Assembly (NCBI GenBank): GCA_900768535.1
Contig: CAAGDE010000043.1
Coordinates: 1-32,396 of the forward strand
DNA from: Clostridia bacterium
GTDB lineage: Bacteria > Bacillota > Clostridia > Oscillospirales > CAG-272
Direction of reading: 5' to 3'
DNA length: 32,396 nt
Under the pieces are notes generated by a model. That model was not told the origin of the DNA. It ran no database searches and was given only the letters and a program-made list of their open reading frames with translations. Below, piece after piece: positions 1 to 7,644 of this stretch. Numbering within the stretch: position 1 is the first letter of the stretch; every line of letters begins with the position of its first letter. A program made the translations under genes and the position numbers.

Positions 1-1
1 A

Positions 2-118
2 GCGGTTCATGAAGAATTCTTTACAAAAGAATTTGAAGAAACTAAAACTGAATTCAATGGACAAACAAGAATTCTTTGTGAGGAGTTTCAAGTAGTTTAC
101 GATTGCACGACAACTTAA
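2..118 (+). CDS. C-terminal end of an unknown protein (partial)
   Basis: An open frame enters from the left edge and ends at TAA 116-118, giving 38 residues that finish CEEFQVVYDCTTT. The composition is charged and Glu/Lys/Phe-rich. I do not recognise the family. The stretch is clearly more AT-rich than the genes that follow, with codons such as aaa, gaa and ttt prevailing, so it may belong to a transferred or accessory gene. No start can be seen, and a chance open frame of this length is possible. Confidence 0.4.
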   Translation, partial: AVHEEFFTKEFEETKTEFNGQTRILCEEFQVVYDCTTT

Positions 119-125
119 AGCAAAA

Positions 126-182
126 ATGAATACCCATTAGTGAAAAAATGAATAAAACATGTAGAAATGAATAAATATTCAT
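126..182. repeat. Three ATGAATA direct repeats ending in a palindrome
   Basis: ATGAATA occurs at 126-132, 148-154 and 167-173. The last copy forms a 7-bp inverted repeat, ATGAATA-AA-TATTCAT, at 167-182. The block lies in AT-rich DNA between the partial gene and the cyclophilin gene. It looks like a repressor-binding or replication-type iteron cluster, but no partner protein is visible. From 183 to 327 I see only the small hairpin at 268-286 and the ribosome site of the next gene; no clear promoter was found. Confidence 0.4.
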
Positions 183-267
183 GTTAGTTTAATCTAATAG
201 GCAGTAGGAACACATTTCCGAAAAGGGAGTTGCCGATAGCAATTTGATAGGAAAATGCTGTTATCCT

Positions 268-286
268 GCGGGATGATCCATCCCGC
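268..286 (+). promoter_or_regulatory. Perfect small hairpin in the cyclophilin leader
   Basis: GCGGGATG (268-275), loop ATC, CATCCCGC (279-286) makes a perfect 8-bp stem about 40 bases before the cyclophilin start codon. No T-run follows, so it is not a standard terminator. It may be an mRNA-stabilising stem or an operator. Confidence 0.35.
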
Positions 287-327
287 CGATCAACCGAAAA
301 TACAAATACCTGAAAGGAATCAAACCT

Positions 328-828
328 ATGAACAACCATCCGAAAATCAGAATCACCGTTGCGGACTTCGGTGAAATCACCGCAGAGCTGTATCCCGAAA
401 AGGCACCCAAAACGGTTGCGAATTTTCTTTCGCTCGTTGACAGCGGCTTCTATGCCGGAACGGTTTTCCACCGCGTCATTCCCGGCTTTATGATTCAGGG
501 CGGGGGATACGGTCCCGGCTTTGCGGAAAAGGAAGCGCCCGCAATCTACGGCGAATTCATCGCCAACGGCTTCGGGGCAAACGATCTGCACCACGCGCCC
601 GGCGTGCTGTCCATGGCGCGCACGTCCGATCCCAACTCCGCCTCCAGTCAGTTCTTCATCATGCACGGGGACGCGCGCTATCTGGACGGACAGTACGCGG
701 GCTTCGGACAGGTGACTGACGGGATGGATGTGGTCAACCGCATTGCGGGAACGCCCACCGGCACCAGAGGATGGTACGAGGATGTTCCCAAGACCGATGT
801 GGTCATTGAAAAAATCGAGCGCGTATAA
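328..828 (+). CDS. Peptidyl-prolyl cis-trans isomerase, cyclophilin type
   Basis: 166 residues, the normal size of a cytoplasmic single-domain bacterial cyclophilin, which speeds cis-trans isomerisation of Xaa-Pro bonds during folding. Family hallmarks are present in order: the N-terminal strand ITVADFGEITAELYPEKAP, TVANFLSLV, the catalytic arginine in VFHRVIPGFMIQGGG, MARTSDPNSASSQFFIM, and the closing FGQVTDGMDVVNRI. There is no signal peptide, so it should be cytoplasmic. The start at 328 has an AAAGGA site at 313-318. The next gene begins 27 bases after its stop, so the two may be co-transcribed. Confidence 0.95.
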   Translation: MNNHPKIRITVADFGEITAELYPEKAPKTVANFLSLVDSGFYAGTVFHRVIPGFMIQGGGYGPGFAEKEAPAIYGEFIANGFGANDLHHAPGVLSMARTSDPNSASSQFFIMHGDARYLDGQYAGFGQVTDGMDVVNRIAGTPTGTRGWYEDVPKTDVVIEKIERV

Positions 829-855
829 GCAGAAACGCGCGAAAGGAGGCTGTAT

Positions 856-1338
856 ATGAACACCAAACTGCTCAAGCTTTTGAACCGGGATGCCCGCACC
901 GAGCCCGCCGATCTTGCCGTGATGCTGGGGGAGAGCGAGGAGGAGGTGCGCCGCGAGATTGACGAACTGGAGGCGGCGGGTGTGATCCGCGGCTACAAGG
1001 CGGTCATCGACTGGGAGCGGCTGAACGATGCCTACGTGTCGGCAATCATCGAGCTGAAGGTCACCCCGAAGGCGGGGCTGGGCTTTGAGGACGTTGCCGC
1101 GCGGGTGATGAAATATCCGGAGGTGGAGTCGGTCTACCTGATGTCCGGTGTGTACGACCTCAATGTGGTGGTCAAGGGCAGGACCCTGCACGACGTGGCG
1201 CGGTTCGTGGCAAAGGAGCTGTCTACCATCGAGTCGGTGACCTCCACCGCAACGCATTTCGTCCTGCGCCGCTACAAGGAAATGGACGTGGAGCTGATGG
1301 GCGAGACGGCGGACGAGCGCGGGAGTTATCTGCTGTGA
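856..1338 (+). CDS. Lrp/AsnC family transcriptional regulator
   Basis: 160 residues: an N-terminal winged-helix part (about 1-50, with a helix-turn-helix around LAVMLGESEEEVRREIDELEAAGVIRGY) followed by the ligand-sensing RAM/ACT-like domain (about 60-145, including VESVYLMSGVYDLNVVVKG). Lrp/AsnC proteins bind amino acids and control amino-acid genes. The ribosome site AAAGGAGG at 842-849 supports the start at 856. The stop codon overlaps the start of the aminotransferase gene (TGATG), a tight coupling. An Lrp-type protein paired with an aminotransferase suggests local control of amino-acid use, but the ligand cannot be read from sequence. Confidence 0.93.
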   Translation: MNTKLLKLLNRDARTEPADLAVMLGESEEEVRREIDELEAAGVIRGYKAVIDWERLNDAYVSAIIELKVTPKAGLGFEDVAARVMKYPEVESVYLMSGVYDLNVVVKGRTLHDVARFVAKELSTIESVTSTATHFVLRRYKEMDVELMGETADERGSYLL

Positions 1339-2498
1339 TGGACTACGGAAAGCTGCTCTCGCCGGTGGTGCAGGAGGTCAGACCCTCCGGCATCCGGAAA
1401 TTTTTTGATATCGCGAACACGATGAAGGACGTGATCTCGCTCGGCGTCGGAGAGCCAGATTTCCCCACGCCGTGGGAGATCCGCAAAGCCGGAATCCTTT
1501 CTCTGGAAGCCGGCAAAACGCGCTACACGGCGAACCGGGGGCTGGAGCAGCTCCGGGAGGAGATTTCCCGCTGGATGGCGCGGAAGTACGCACTGGAGTA
1601 TGACCCCGCAAGCGAGATTCTGGTCACGGTGGGCGGCTCGGAAGCCATTGACGGCACCATTCGTGCGGTGGTGTGTCAGGGGGACGAGGTCATCATCCCG
1701 CAGCCGAGCTATGTCTGCTACGAGCCGCTGGTGCGTATGGCGGGCGGGGTGCCGGTGATCCTGGAGACCACGGCGGAGCATGACTTCAAGGTCACGCCGG
1801 AGATGCTGCGCGGGGCGCTTTCCGACCGCACCAAGCTGCTGATCCTGCCCTATCCCTGCAACCCCACGGGGGGCGTGATGGAACGGGCGGATCTCGAAAA
1901 GATCGCGGACGTATTGCGCGGAACGAATGTTCTGATCCTTTCCGACGAGATCTATTCGGAGCTGACCTTCGGCGGTCTGCGGCACGTGTCTGCGGCATCG
2001 GTTCCGGGAATGCGGGAGCGGACGGTGGTGGTCAACGGCTTTTCCAAAACCTTCTCCATGACCGGCTGGCGCATGGGCTTTGCGTGCGGACCGGGTGAAT
2101 TGATGAAGCAGATCACAAAGATTCATCAGTTCGCCATCATGTGCGCCCCAACGACCGCGCAGTACGCGGCGATTGAGGCACTGCGGCACGGGGATGACGC
2201 CGTGGAAGCCATGCGGGAGGAATACGATATGCGGCGGCGGCTGATTGTTGCGGGCTTCAACCGGCTGGGACTGACCTGCCGCGAGCCGAAGGGCGCATTT
2301 TACGCCTTCCCCTGCATCCGCTCCACCGGTATGACGAGCGATGAATTCTGCGAGAAGCTTCTGTACTCCGAGCGGGTCGCGGTGGTCCCCGGCACAGCAT
2401 TCGGAAAGGGCGGCGAGGGCTTCTTCCGCGCGTCCTACTGCTATTCCACCGACCATATCAAGGAAGCCCTGCGAAGAATCGAAAAATTTTTGAATTAA
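1338..2498 (+). CDS. PLP-dependent class I/II aminotransferase
   Basis: 386 residues, fold type I aminotransferase. Motifs seen: GVGEPDFPTP near the N-terminus, YTANRGLEQLREEI, the GGSEAID turn, the NPTGG loop, SDEIYSEL (Asp contacting the PLP pyridine nitrogen), the Schiff-base lysine in NGFSKTFSMTGWRMG, and an Arg-containing end region (FFRASYCYS). The closest remembered relatives are PatA/AraT-like aromatic or broad aminotransferases of Firmicutes; the substrate is not determined. ATG 1338 overlaps the regulator's TGA (TGATG); GTG 1335 is an alternative one codon upstream. Translation is probably coupled to the Lrp gene. Confidence 0.93.
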   Translation: MDYGKLLSPVVQEVRPSGIRKFFDIANTMKDVISLGVGEPDFPTPWEIRKAGILSLEAGKTRYTANRGLEQLREEISRWMARKYALEYDPASEILVTVGGSEAIDGTIRAVVCQGDEVIIPQPSYVCYEPLVRMAGGVPVILETTAEHDFKVTPEMLRGALSDRTKLLILPYPCNPTGGVMERADLEKIADVLRGTNVLILSDEIYSELTFGGLRHVSAASVPGMRERTVVVNGFSKTFSMTGWRMGFACGPGELMKQITKIHQFAIMCAPTTAQYAAIEALRHGDDAVEAMREEYDMRRRLIVAGFNRLGLTCREPKGAFYAFPCIRSTGMTSDEFCEKLLYSERVAVVPGTAFGKGGEGFFRASYCYSTDHIKEALRRIEKFLN

Positions 2499-2509
2499 TA
2501 AGCAAAGGA

Positions 2510-2621
2510 AAGACCTTGCGCCGCCCGGAGGCACCCCCTGATTGAAAGTTCTTGAAGATTCTTAAGAAACTTCTTTCAAGAAGTTTCTTAAGCGGGGGTT
2601 GGGGCGGCGCCCCAAGGTCTT
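2510..2621. repeat. Dispersed palindromic intergenic repeat, copy A
   Basis: An inner hairpin TTAAGAAACTTC...GAAGTTTCTTAA (about 2571-2591) is followed by a GC-rich stem GGGGCGGCGCCCC and CAAGGTCTT. The left flank (AAGACCTTGCGCCGCCC from 2510) is complementary to the right end (GGGCGGCGCCCCAAGGTCTT), so the whole ~110-base unit is a long imperfect inverted repeat. A second copy lies at 5522-5610, with paired changes in both stems. It fills the gap between the aminotransferase and the ACT gene and might also act as a terminator or mRNA structure. Confidence 0.75.
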
Positions 2622-2633
2622 ACAGGTACCCCC

Positions 2634-2903
2634 ATGAAAGCAGTTATTACCGTGACCGGCAAGGACAGCGTTGGCATCATTGCCGACGTTTCCGGCGTTT
2701 GCGCGAAGTACGGCGCGAACATTCAGGACATCACGCAAACGGTGCTGTCCGACTATTTTGCGATGATCATGCTGGCGTCCATTGATGAGCTGAAGGTCGA
2801 TTTTACGCAGTTTGTCGACACGCTCCAGGCGCTGGGAAAGGCGCGCGGGCTGGACATTCACACCATGCATGAAGACATTTTCAACACCATGCACCACGTT
2901 TGA
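2634..2903 (+). CDS. ACT domain protein, UPF0237 family
   Basis: 89 residues forming a single ACT domain: MKAVITVTGKDSVGIIADVS at the start is the typical strand-loop-helix with the ligand-binding Gly, and a second half runs to the C-terminus. UPF0237 proteins are small, free-standing ACT proteins presumed to bind amino acids. The gene sits 15 bases upstream of a UPF0210 gene, a pairing widely conserved in Firmicutes and archaea. The start at 2634 is taken from family length; the upstream ribosome site is weak (AGG near 2625) and lies just after repeat copy A. Confidence 0.9.
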   Translation: MKAVITVTGKDSVGIIADVSGVCAKYGANIQDITQTVLSDYFAMIMLASIDELKVDFTQFVDTLQALGKARGLDIHTMHEDIFNTMHHV

Positions 2904-2918
2904 GGAGGCACCCCGGCA

Positions 2919-4277
2919 ATGATCAATACACAGGATGTGCTTGAAACCATTCAGATGATCCGCGAGGAGAATCTCGACATCCGCACCGTCACCATGGGAA
3001 TCTCGCTGTGGGACTGCGTCAGCGAGGACACCGACCGGCTCTGCACGAAAATCTACGATAAGATCACCCGGCAGGCGGAGCGGCTGGTGTCGGTCGGCTG
3101 TGCCATTGAAAAGAAATACGGAATACCGATCGTCAACAAGCGCGTGTCGGTCACGCCCGTGTCCCTCATCGGCGGGGACGCCACGCCGGAGGGGTATCTC
3201 AAAATCGCACATACCCTGCAAAGAGCGGCGGACGCGCTGGGCATCAACTTTCTGGGCGGTTTTTCGGCACTGGTGCAGAAGGGGATGACCAAAGGCGCGG
3301 ACGCGCTGATTTCGGTCATTCCCGAAGCGCTTGCCGAAACGCGCAACATCTGCTCCTCGGTCAATGTGGCAAGCACGAAGGCGGGCATCAACATGGACGC
3401 GGTCGCACGGATGGGCGCGGCAATCAAGCGGGCGGCGTACCTGACCCGCGACGAGGAATCCATCGGCTGTGCAAAGCTGGTGGTGTTTGCAAACGTCCCG
3501 GAGGACAACCCCTTTATGGCGGGGGCATTCTGCGGCATCGGAGAGCCGGAAGCGGCGATCAATGTCGGGGTCAGCGGTCCCGGCGTGGTCGCATCGGCAA
3601 TCCGGCGCGCGGGGGACTGCGACCTGTCCGCGCTGGCAGAGGTCATCAAGAAGACGGCGTTCAAAATCACGCGTGTGGGACAGCTGGTGGCGTCCGATGC
3701 GGCGCGGGAGCTGGGGGTGCCGTTCGGAATCGTCGATCTGTCCCTGGCGCCGACACCGGCGGTGGGCGATTCGGTGGCATACATTCTGGAGGAGATGGGA
3801 CTGGAATCCTGCGGTGCGCACGGCACGACAGCGGCGCTTGCCATGCTCAACGATGCGGTCAAAAAGGGCGGCGTCATGGCGTCCTCGCACGTGGGCGGGC
3901 TTTCCGGCGCGTTCATTCCGGTGTCCGAGGACGCGGGCATGATTGCGGCAGCGGAGCGCGGGGCACTGACGCTGGAAAAGCTGGAGGCGATGACGGCGGT
4001 CTGCTCGGTGGGATTGGACATGATCGCCGTTCCGGGCGACACGCCGGAGGATGTGATCAGCGGCATCATTGCGGATGAAATCTCCATCGGCGTGGTGAAT
4101 ACCAAGACCACGGCGGTGCGGCTGATTCCGGCATACGGAAAGAAAGCCGGCGACAGCGTGAACTTCGGCGGTCTGCTCGGCAGGGCACCGGTCATGCCCC
4201 TGAACAGCTATTCCCCGGCGCGCTTCATCCGCCGCGGCGGACGGATTCCGGCACCGATCCACAGCCTGAAAAACTGA
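2919..4277 (+). CDS. UPF0210 (DUF711, PFL-like) family protein
   Basis: 452 residues, the usual length of UPF0210/DUF711 proteins. Typical stretches are the N-terminal IREENLDIRTVTMGISLWDC, a central VSVTPVSLIGG, NFLGGFSALVQKGMTKGAD, GVSGPGVV, and glycine-rich segments near the end. The family is structurally related to glycyl-radical (pyruvate formate-lyase-like) barrels, but its biochemical role is not established. GAGGAGG at 2902-2908 precedes the ATG. It forms a two-gene unit with the ACT protein, which may be its regulatory partner. Confidence 0.92.
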   Translation: MINTQDVLETIQMIREENLDIRTVTMGISLWDCVSEDTDRLCTKIYDKITRQAERLVSVGCAIEKKYGIPIVNKRVSVTPVSLIGGDATPEGYLKIAHTLQRAADALGINFLGGFSALVQKGMTKGADALISVIPEALAETRNICSSVNVASTKAGINMDAVARMGAAIKRAAYLTRDEESIGCAKLVVFANVPEDNPFMAGAFCGIGEPEAAINVGVSGPGVVASAIRRAGDCDLSALAEVIKKTAFKITRVGQLVASDAARELGVPFGIVDLSLAPTPAVGDSVAYILEEMGLESCGAHGTTAALAMLNDAVKKGGVMASSHVGGLSGAFIPVSEDAGMIAAAERGALTLEKLEAMTAVCSVGLDMIAVPGDTPEDVISGIIADEISIGVVNTKTTAVRLIPAYGKKAGDSVNFGGLLGRAPVMPLNSYSPARFIRRGGRIPAPIHSLKN

Positions 4278-4288
4278 AAAAATACCTG

Positions 4289-4329
4289 GGGGAGAGCGGA
4301 AATCCTGCGATGGGATTCCTGCTCTCCCC
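4289..4329 (+). terminator. Strong hairpin after the UPF0210 gene
   Basis: GGGGAGAGC (4289-4297) pairs with GCTCTCCCC (4321-4329), and an inner AATCC/GGATT stem continues it. It begins 12 bases after the stop codon. The T-run is poor (TAAAACCTTT), so termination may be partial; its position between two transcription units fits a terminator. Confidence 0.6.
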
Positions 4330-4398
4330 TAAAACCTTTCCCGTGCCGGCTTTTGCGCAGGGAAGCGGAAATTTGCGCTGAATTTTTCGTGAAAGCGG

Positions 4399-4427
4399 TT
4401 GAAAATGCAGGTGGGGTATGGTATAAT
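4399..4427 (+). promoter_or_regulatory. Sigma-A promoter of miaA
   Basis: TTGAAA at 4399-4404, a 17-base spacer, and a perfect TATAAT at 4422-4427. Transcription should begin near 4434, about 27 bases before the chosen miaA start. This rules out the longer upstream reading of that frame. Confidence 0.85.
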
Positions 4428-4460
4428 AGGAACAGTGACGGAAGAAACGGAGGGATGACG

Positions 4461-5402
4461 ATGCCGGAGGACGTGATCGGACAGGCAGGGGCGGTGTTTG
4501 ACAGACAGGCAGAGCGGATTCCTCTGTTATGCGTGGTCGGACCGACGGCGAGCGGAAAGAGCCGGCTGGCTGTGGAGCTTGCCCGCCGGATGGGGGGAGA
4601 GGTGATCTCCTGCGATTCCATGCAGGTCTACCGCCGGATGGATATCGGGACCGCAAAGCCGACGCCGGCGGAGATGGACGGGATACCGCATCACATGATC
4701 GATGTGGTGGATCCGGAGGTTCCGTATTCCTGCGCGGAGTATGTCGCGGCGGCAAAGCAGGTCATCGGCGAAGTCCGCGCGCGCGAAAAACTCCCGGTGA
4801 TCTGCGGCGGCACGGGGCTGTATCTTGACCGCCTGCTGCACGGGGGAAATGACACGACCGCCGCTTCCTCTCCCGCAATCCGCGCGGAGCTGGAGGATTA
4901 CCGGCTGCGGCACGGGAACGCGGCACTGCACCGCCTGCTGGAGCAGACCGACCCCGAAAGCGCGGCGGCAATTCACGAAAACAATGTCCCGCGCGTCATC
5001 CGGGCGCTGGAAATTTTTCGGGTGACCGGGAAAACAAAGACCGAGATTGACCGGCTTTGCGCGGCACCGGATCCGGCTTACTGCCCATACGTCGTCGGTC
5101 TTTCGTGGGATCGGGAGGTGCTCGGACGGCGGATCGATGCGCGGGTGGACGCCATGATGACGGCGGGACTGCCGGAGGAGACGCGCCGGCTTGCCGCGGA
5201 AGGGGTGTTCGCCCGGAACGCGACCGCGGCGCAGGCAATCGGCTACAAGGAGCTGCTCCGGTGGCTGGCGGGAGAGGAATCCCTTGCTGCGGCAACCGAC
5301 CGTCTCAAGCTTGCCACCCGCCACTACGCCAAGCGACAGATGACCTGGTTCCGCGCCAAGCCCTATGTTGTCTGGATGAATCGGGATACAACTGAGCCGT
5401 AA
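4461..5402 (+). CDS. miaA: tRNA dimethylallyltransferase MiaA
   Basis: 313 residues, normal for MiaA, which transfers dimethylallyl from DMAPP to N6 of A37 in tRNAs reading UNN codons. Motifs: P-loop VVGPTASGKS, the substrate stretch ISCDSMQVYRRMDIGTAKPT, GIPHHMIDVVDP, ICGGTGLYLD, NVPRVIRALEI and, near the end, TRHYAKRQMTWFR. The start at 4461 is chosen because GGAGGG at 4449-4454 is 6 bases away; the in-frame ATG at 4455 abuts the ribosome site, and codons further upstream lie before or at the promoter. No mutL gene precedes it. Confidence 0.96.
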   Translation: MPEDVIGQAGAVFDRQAERIPLLCVVGPTASGKSRLAVELARRMGGEVISCDSMQVYRRMDIGTAKPTPAEMDGIPHHMIDVVDPEVPYSCAEYVAAAKQVIGEVRAREKLPVICGGTGLYLDRLLHGGNDTTAASSPAIRAELEDYRLRHGNAALHRLLEQTDPESAAAIHENNVPRVIRALEIFRVTGKTKTEIDRLCAAPDPAYCPYVVGLSWDREVLGRRIDARVDAMMTAGLPEETRRLAAEGVFARNATAAQAIGYKELLRWLAGEESLAAATDRLKLATRHYAKRQMTWFRAKPYVVWMNRDTTEP

Positions 5403-5426
5403 GATATGAGAGAACGGGGCATGATT

Positions 5427-5513
5427 GCGTTACGTGCGTGCGCTCGCCGATTTCGCCCTCAAAGGAAGGCTTCATAAGTTCATCCGTAAAACATTTGAAA
5501 GATCACGTAACGC
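5427..5513. repeat. Spaced perfect 10-bp inverted repeat
   Basis: GCGTTACGTG (5427-5436) and CACGTAACGC (5504-5513) are exact reverse complements 67 bases apart, between miaA and repeat copy B. The intervening DNA is not obviously self-complementary. It could mark the ends of a small mobile or dispersed palindromic element. Confidence 0.5.
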
Positions 5514-5521
5514 CTCTTTCC

Positions 5522-5610
5522 CACCCCTCATTGAAAGTTTTTGAGGATTCTTAAGGAACTTTTTCCAAAAAGTTCCTTAAGCAGGGTTTGGGACAGCGTC
5601 CCAAGGTCTT
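5522..5610. repeat. Dispersed palindromic intergenic repeat, copy B
   Basis: Same unit as at 2510-2621, beginning CACCCCTC-ATTGAAAGTT and ending CCCAAGGTCTT. The inner hairpin is TTAAGGAACTTTTT...AAAAAGTTCCTTAA and the second stem GGGAC...GTCCC. Differences from copy A are compensated on both sides of each stem. This copy lacks the AAGACC left arm. It ends 19 bases before the next start codon. Confidence 0.75.
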
Positions 5611-5629
5611 CCCCCACGAAAGGAGAACC

Positions 5630-6892
5630 ATGCGGTATCTGAGGAACAATTTCGGCAGGATCGGTCTGACGGTTCTGCTGTTCGGGCTGATTGTCTATAC
5701 TGTTTACCATGCCGTTGGCGGTTCGGCGGGGAGCCTGGGAACCACGCCGGTGCGGCAGGTTACGGACGAGACCGTTGTGACCGGGGAGGCATGGCTGTTC
5801 CGCGACGAAACGGTTCTGACGGTGCCCGGCACGGGGCTGGTCAACAGCTTGGCGGAAAGCGGGACGAAGGTCAGGCGGAACACCGAGCTGGCAACGGTCT
5901 GGTACCCGGCAGGGGCGAATTCGGAAACGATTGCGGAGACCCAGCAGCTGCTGGATACCGTCAACCGGCAGATCGCGCTTCTGGAGGCGAGCCTTTTGCC
6001 GGAGGGGACCAAGCTGTCGGCGGCATCCGGGTATCGCGAGGAAGCCATGCGGACCCTATCGGCAATCCGCGCGGGCATCCGGAGCGGAAACTGGAGCAGT
6101 GTCGGGGAGGAGGCGGACGAAACGGTCATTGCCCTTACCCGCTACGCATCGCTCCTGTCCTCCGAGGACGGTGTCCGGCAGACGCTGGCGGTGCTGTACG
6201 GGCAGAGGAATGCCATGCTGACGGGCGGGAAGCAGACGCTGGTCAATGACGGGGAGTCCGGCTACTTTTATTCGAAGGACGAGGTGGACGGACTGGAGAA
6301 TGTGTTCCGCACGAAGGAGCTGGAAACGCTGACCGGAGCGCGCTTTGAGGAGCTGAAAAAAGCCGCGCCGGAGGAGTCCTCCGATACGGTGGCGGGGAAG
6401 ATCTGCTACCATGAGTCCTATGACTGGTACCTGGTGCTGACGCTCCCTGCCGATTTCGGCGGACAGCTGGAGGAGGGCACCGCATATACCGTCCGGTTCC
6501 CGGAGAACCGCGACCGGGAAATGCGCCTGATCTGCTCGGGACTGCGCGATGCGGGGGACGGGAAGCTGTTGGTGATCCTGCATTCCGATGTGAACCCGGC
6601 GGGCTTCTCCTTCCTGCGTTCGCAGACGGTCGGTCTGACGCTGGGCGAGACGGTCGGGCTGTATATCCCGGAGCAGGCACTGGTGCGGCTGGGGGGCGAG
6701 ACCGGCGTGTATATCTTCAACAGCGGAACGGTGGAATTCCGGCGGATTGCGGTTTCGGCGGAGCGGGACGGCTACGTGCTGTGTGCCGCCGAGGACCCGG
6801 AACCGGAGAAGGAGCGGGCGTATCTGAAGCTGAACGACCTGATGGTGCTGTCCGGCAGGAATCTGTATGACGGGAAGGTATATCGGCAATGA
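5630..6892 (+). CDS. HlyD-like membrane protein upstream of the division cluster
   Basis: 420 residues with one N-terminal membrane span (about 12-30, IGLTVLLFGLIVYTVYHAV). The following strand region (VVTGEAWLFRDETVLTVPGTGLVNSLAESGTKVRRNTELATV) resembles the biotinyl-lipoyl half of HlyD-type periplasmic adaptors, then comes a helical stretch (about 100-200) and a beta-rich C-terminal half. AAAGGAG at 5620-5626 supports ATG 5630. No transporter gene is adjacent; instead its end overlaps the PLP-protein gene by 4 bases, so it is probably part of the sepF-linked operon. I recall HlyD-like proteins in this position in other clostridia, but the role there is unknown to me. Confidence 0.75.
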   Translation: MRYLRNNFGRIGLTVLLFGLIVYTVYHAVGGSAGSLGTTPVRQVTDETVVTGEAWLFRDETVLTVPGTGLVNSLAESGTKVRRNTELATVWYPAGANSETIAETQQLLDTVNRQIALLEASLLPEGTKLSAASGYREEAMRTLSAIRAGIRSGNWSSVGEEADETVIALTRYASLLSSEDGVRQTLAVLYGQRNAMLTGGKQTLVNDGESGYFYSKDEVDGLENVFRTKELETLTGARFEELKKAAPEESSDTVAGKICYHESYDWYLVLTLPADFGGQLEEGTAYTVRFPENRDREMRLICSGLRDAGDGKLLVILHSDVNPAGFSFLRSQTVGLTLGETVGLYIPEQALVRLGGETGVYIFNSGTVEFRRIAVSAERDGYVLCAAEDPEPEKERAYLKLNDLMVLSGRNLYDGKVYRQ

Positions 6893-7593
6893 GTGAGCTT
6901 TCATACGTGGCGGAAAATCTGAATGCGGTACGGGCGGAGATCCGGGAAGCGGAGATGCGCGCCGGAAGGCTCGGCAGAACCACGCTGATTGCAGCGGTCA
7001 AATATACCGATGCCGGGCACATCGCCGAGCTGATGCGCCTGGGCGTCCGTGACCTGGGGGAAAACCGGGTGCAGCAGCTGGTCGAGCACGCCGAGGCGCT
7101 GGAGGCAATGGGCATCACCGGGGCAAGGTTCCACTTCATCGGGACGCTGCAGAAGAACAAGGTCAAATATCTTGCCGATCGCGCGGTGATGATCCACTCG
7201 GTCGACTCCGTCCCGCTGGCAGAGGAGATTGAGCGGCAGATGGCAAAGCGCGGAAAAACGATGGATGTCCTGGTGGAAATCAACAGCGGAAACGAGGAAA
7301 GCAAGAGCGGCGTTGCGCCCGCCGATGCACCGGCGCTTGCCGCGGAAATCGCCCGCATGGAGCACCTTTGCCTGCGCGGATTCATGACCATGGCGCCAAA
7401 ATGCGAAAAAACCGAGGAATATCGAAAATATTTTCGGGAAACTTACAAAATAGGTCTTGACATTTGGCAAAAAAAGCTCCATAATATAGGTAGCCCGCTT
7501 TTTTCCATGGGAATGTCGGCGAGCTTTCCGGTTGCAATTGAAGAAGGGGCGGACTTTGTGCGTGTCGGACGCAGGCTGGTCGCACCCCGCTGA
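6889..7593 (+). CDS. YggS/YlmE family PLP homeostasis protein
   Basis: 234 residues, single-domain alanine-racemase-like barrel (PLPBP family). The PLP lysine is in LIAAVKYTDA; other family marks are LGENRVQQL, FHFIGTLQKNKVKYL, IHSVDS, EINSGNEESKSG, FMTMAP and the phosphate-binding FSMGMSASFPVAIEEGADFVRVG. It binds PLP but is not expected to be a racemase. The gene lies between the HlyD-like gene (ATGA overlap) and sepF, the same order as ylmE-ylmF in Bacillus. Confidence 0.95.
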   Translation: MSELSYVAENLNAVRAEIREAEMRAGRLGRTTLIAAVKYTDAGHIAELMRLGVRDLGENRVQQLVEHAEALEAMGITGARFHFIGTLQKNKVKYLADRAVMIHSVDSVPLAEEIERQMAKRGKTMDVLVEINSGNEESKSGVAPADAPALAAEIARMEHLCLRGFMTMAPKCEKTEEYRKYFRETYKIGLDIWQKKLHNIGSPLFSMGMSASFPVAIEEGADFVRVGRRLVAPR

Positions 7594-7644
7594 ATAAGAG
7601 AAAAACGAAGATGCAGGCACTGTCATGCAGGGGGAGGAATTACA

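Noticed and set aside
2562..4262. A 566-codon minus-strand open frame
   Set aside because: It is antisense to the ACT and UPF0210 genes, with Arg/His-rich low-complexity content and no recognisable domain.
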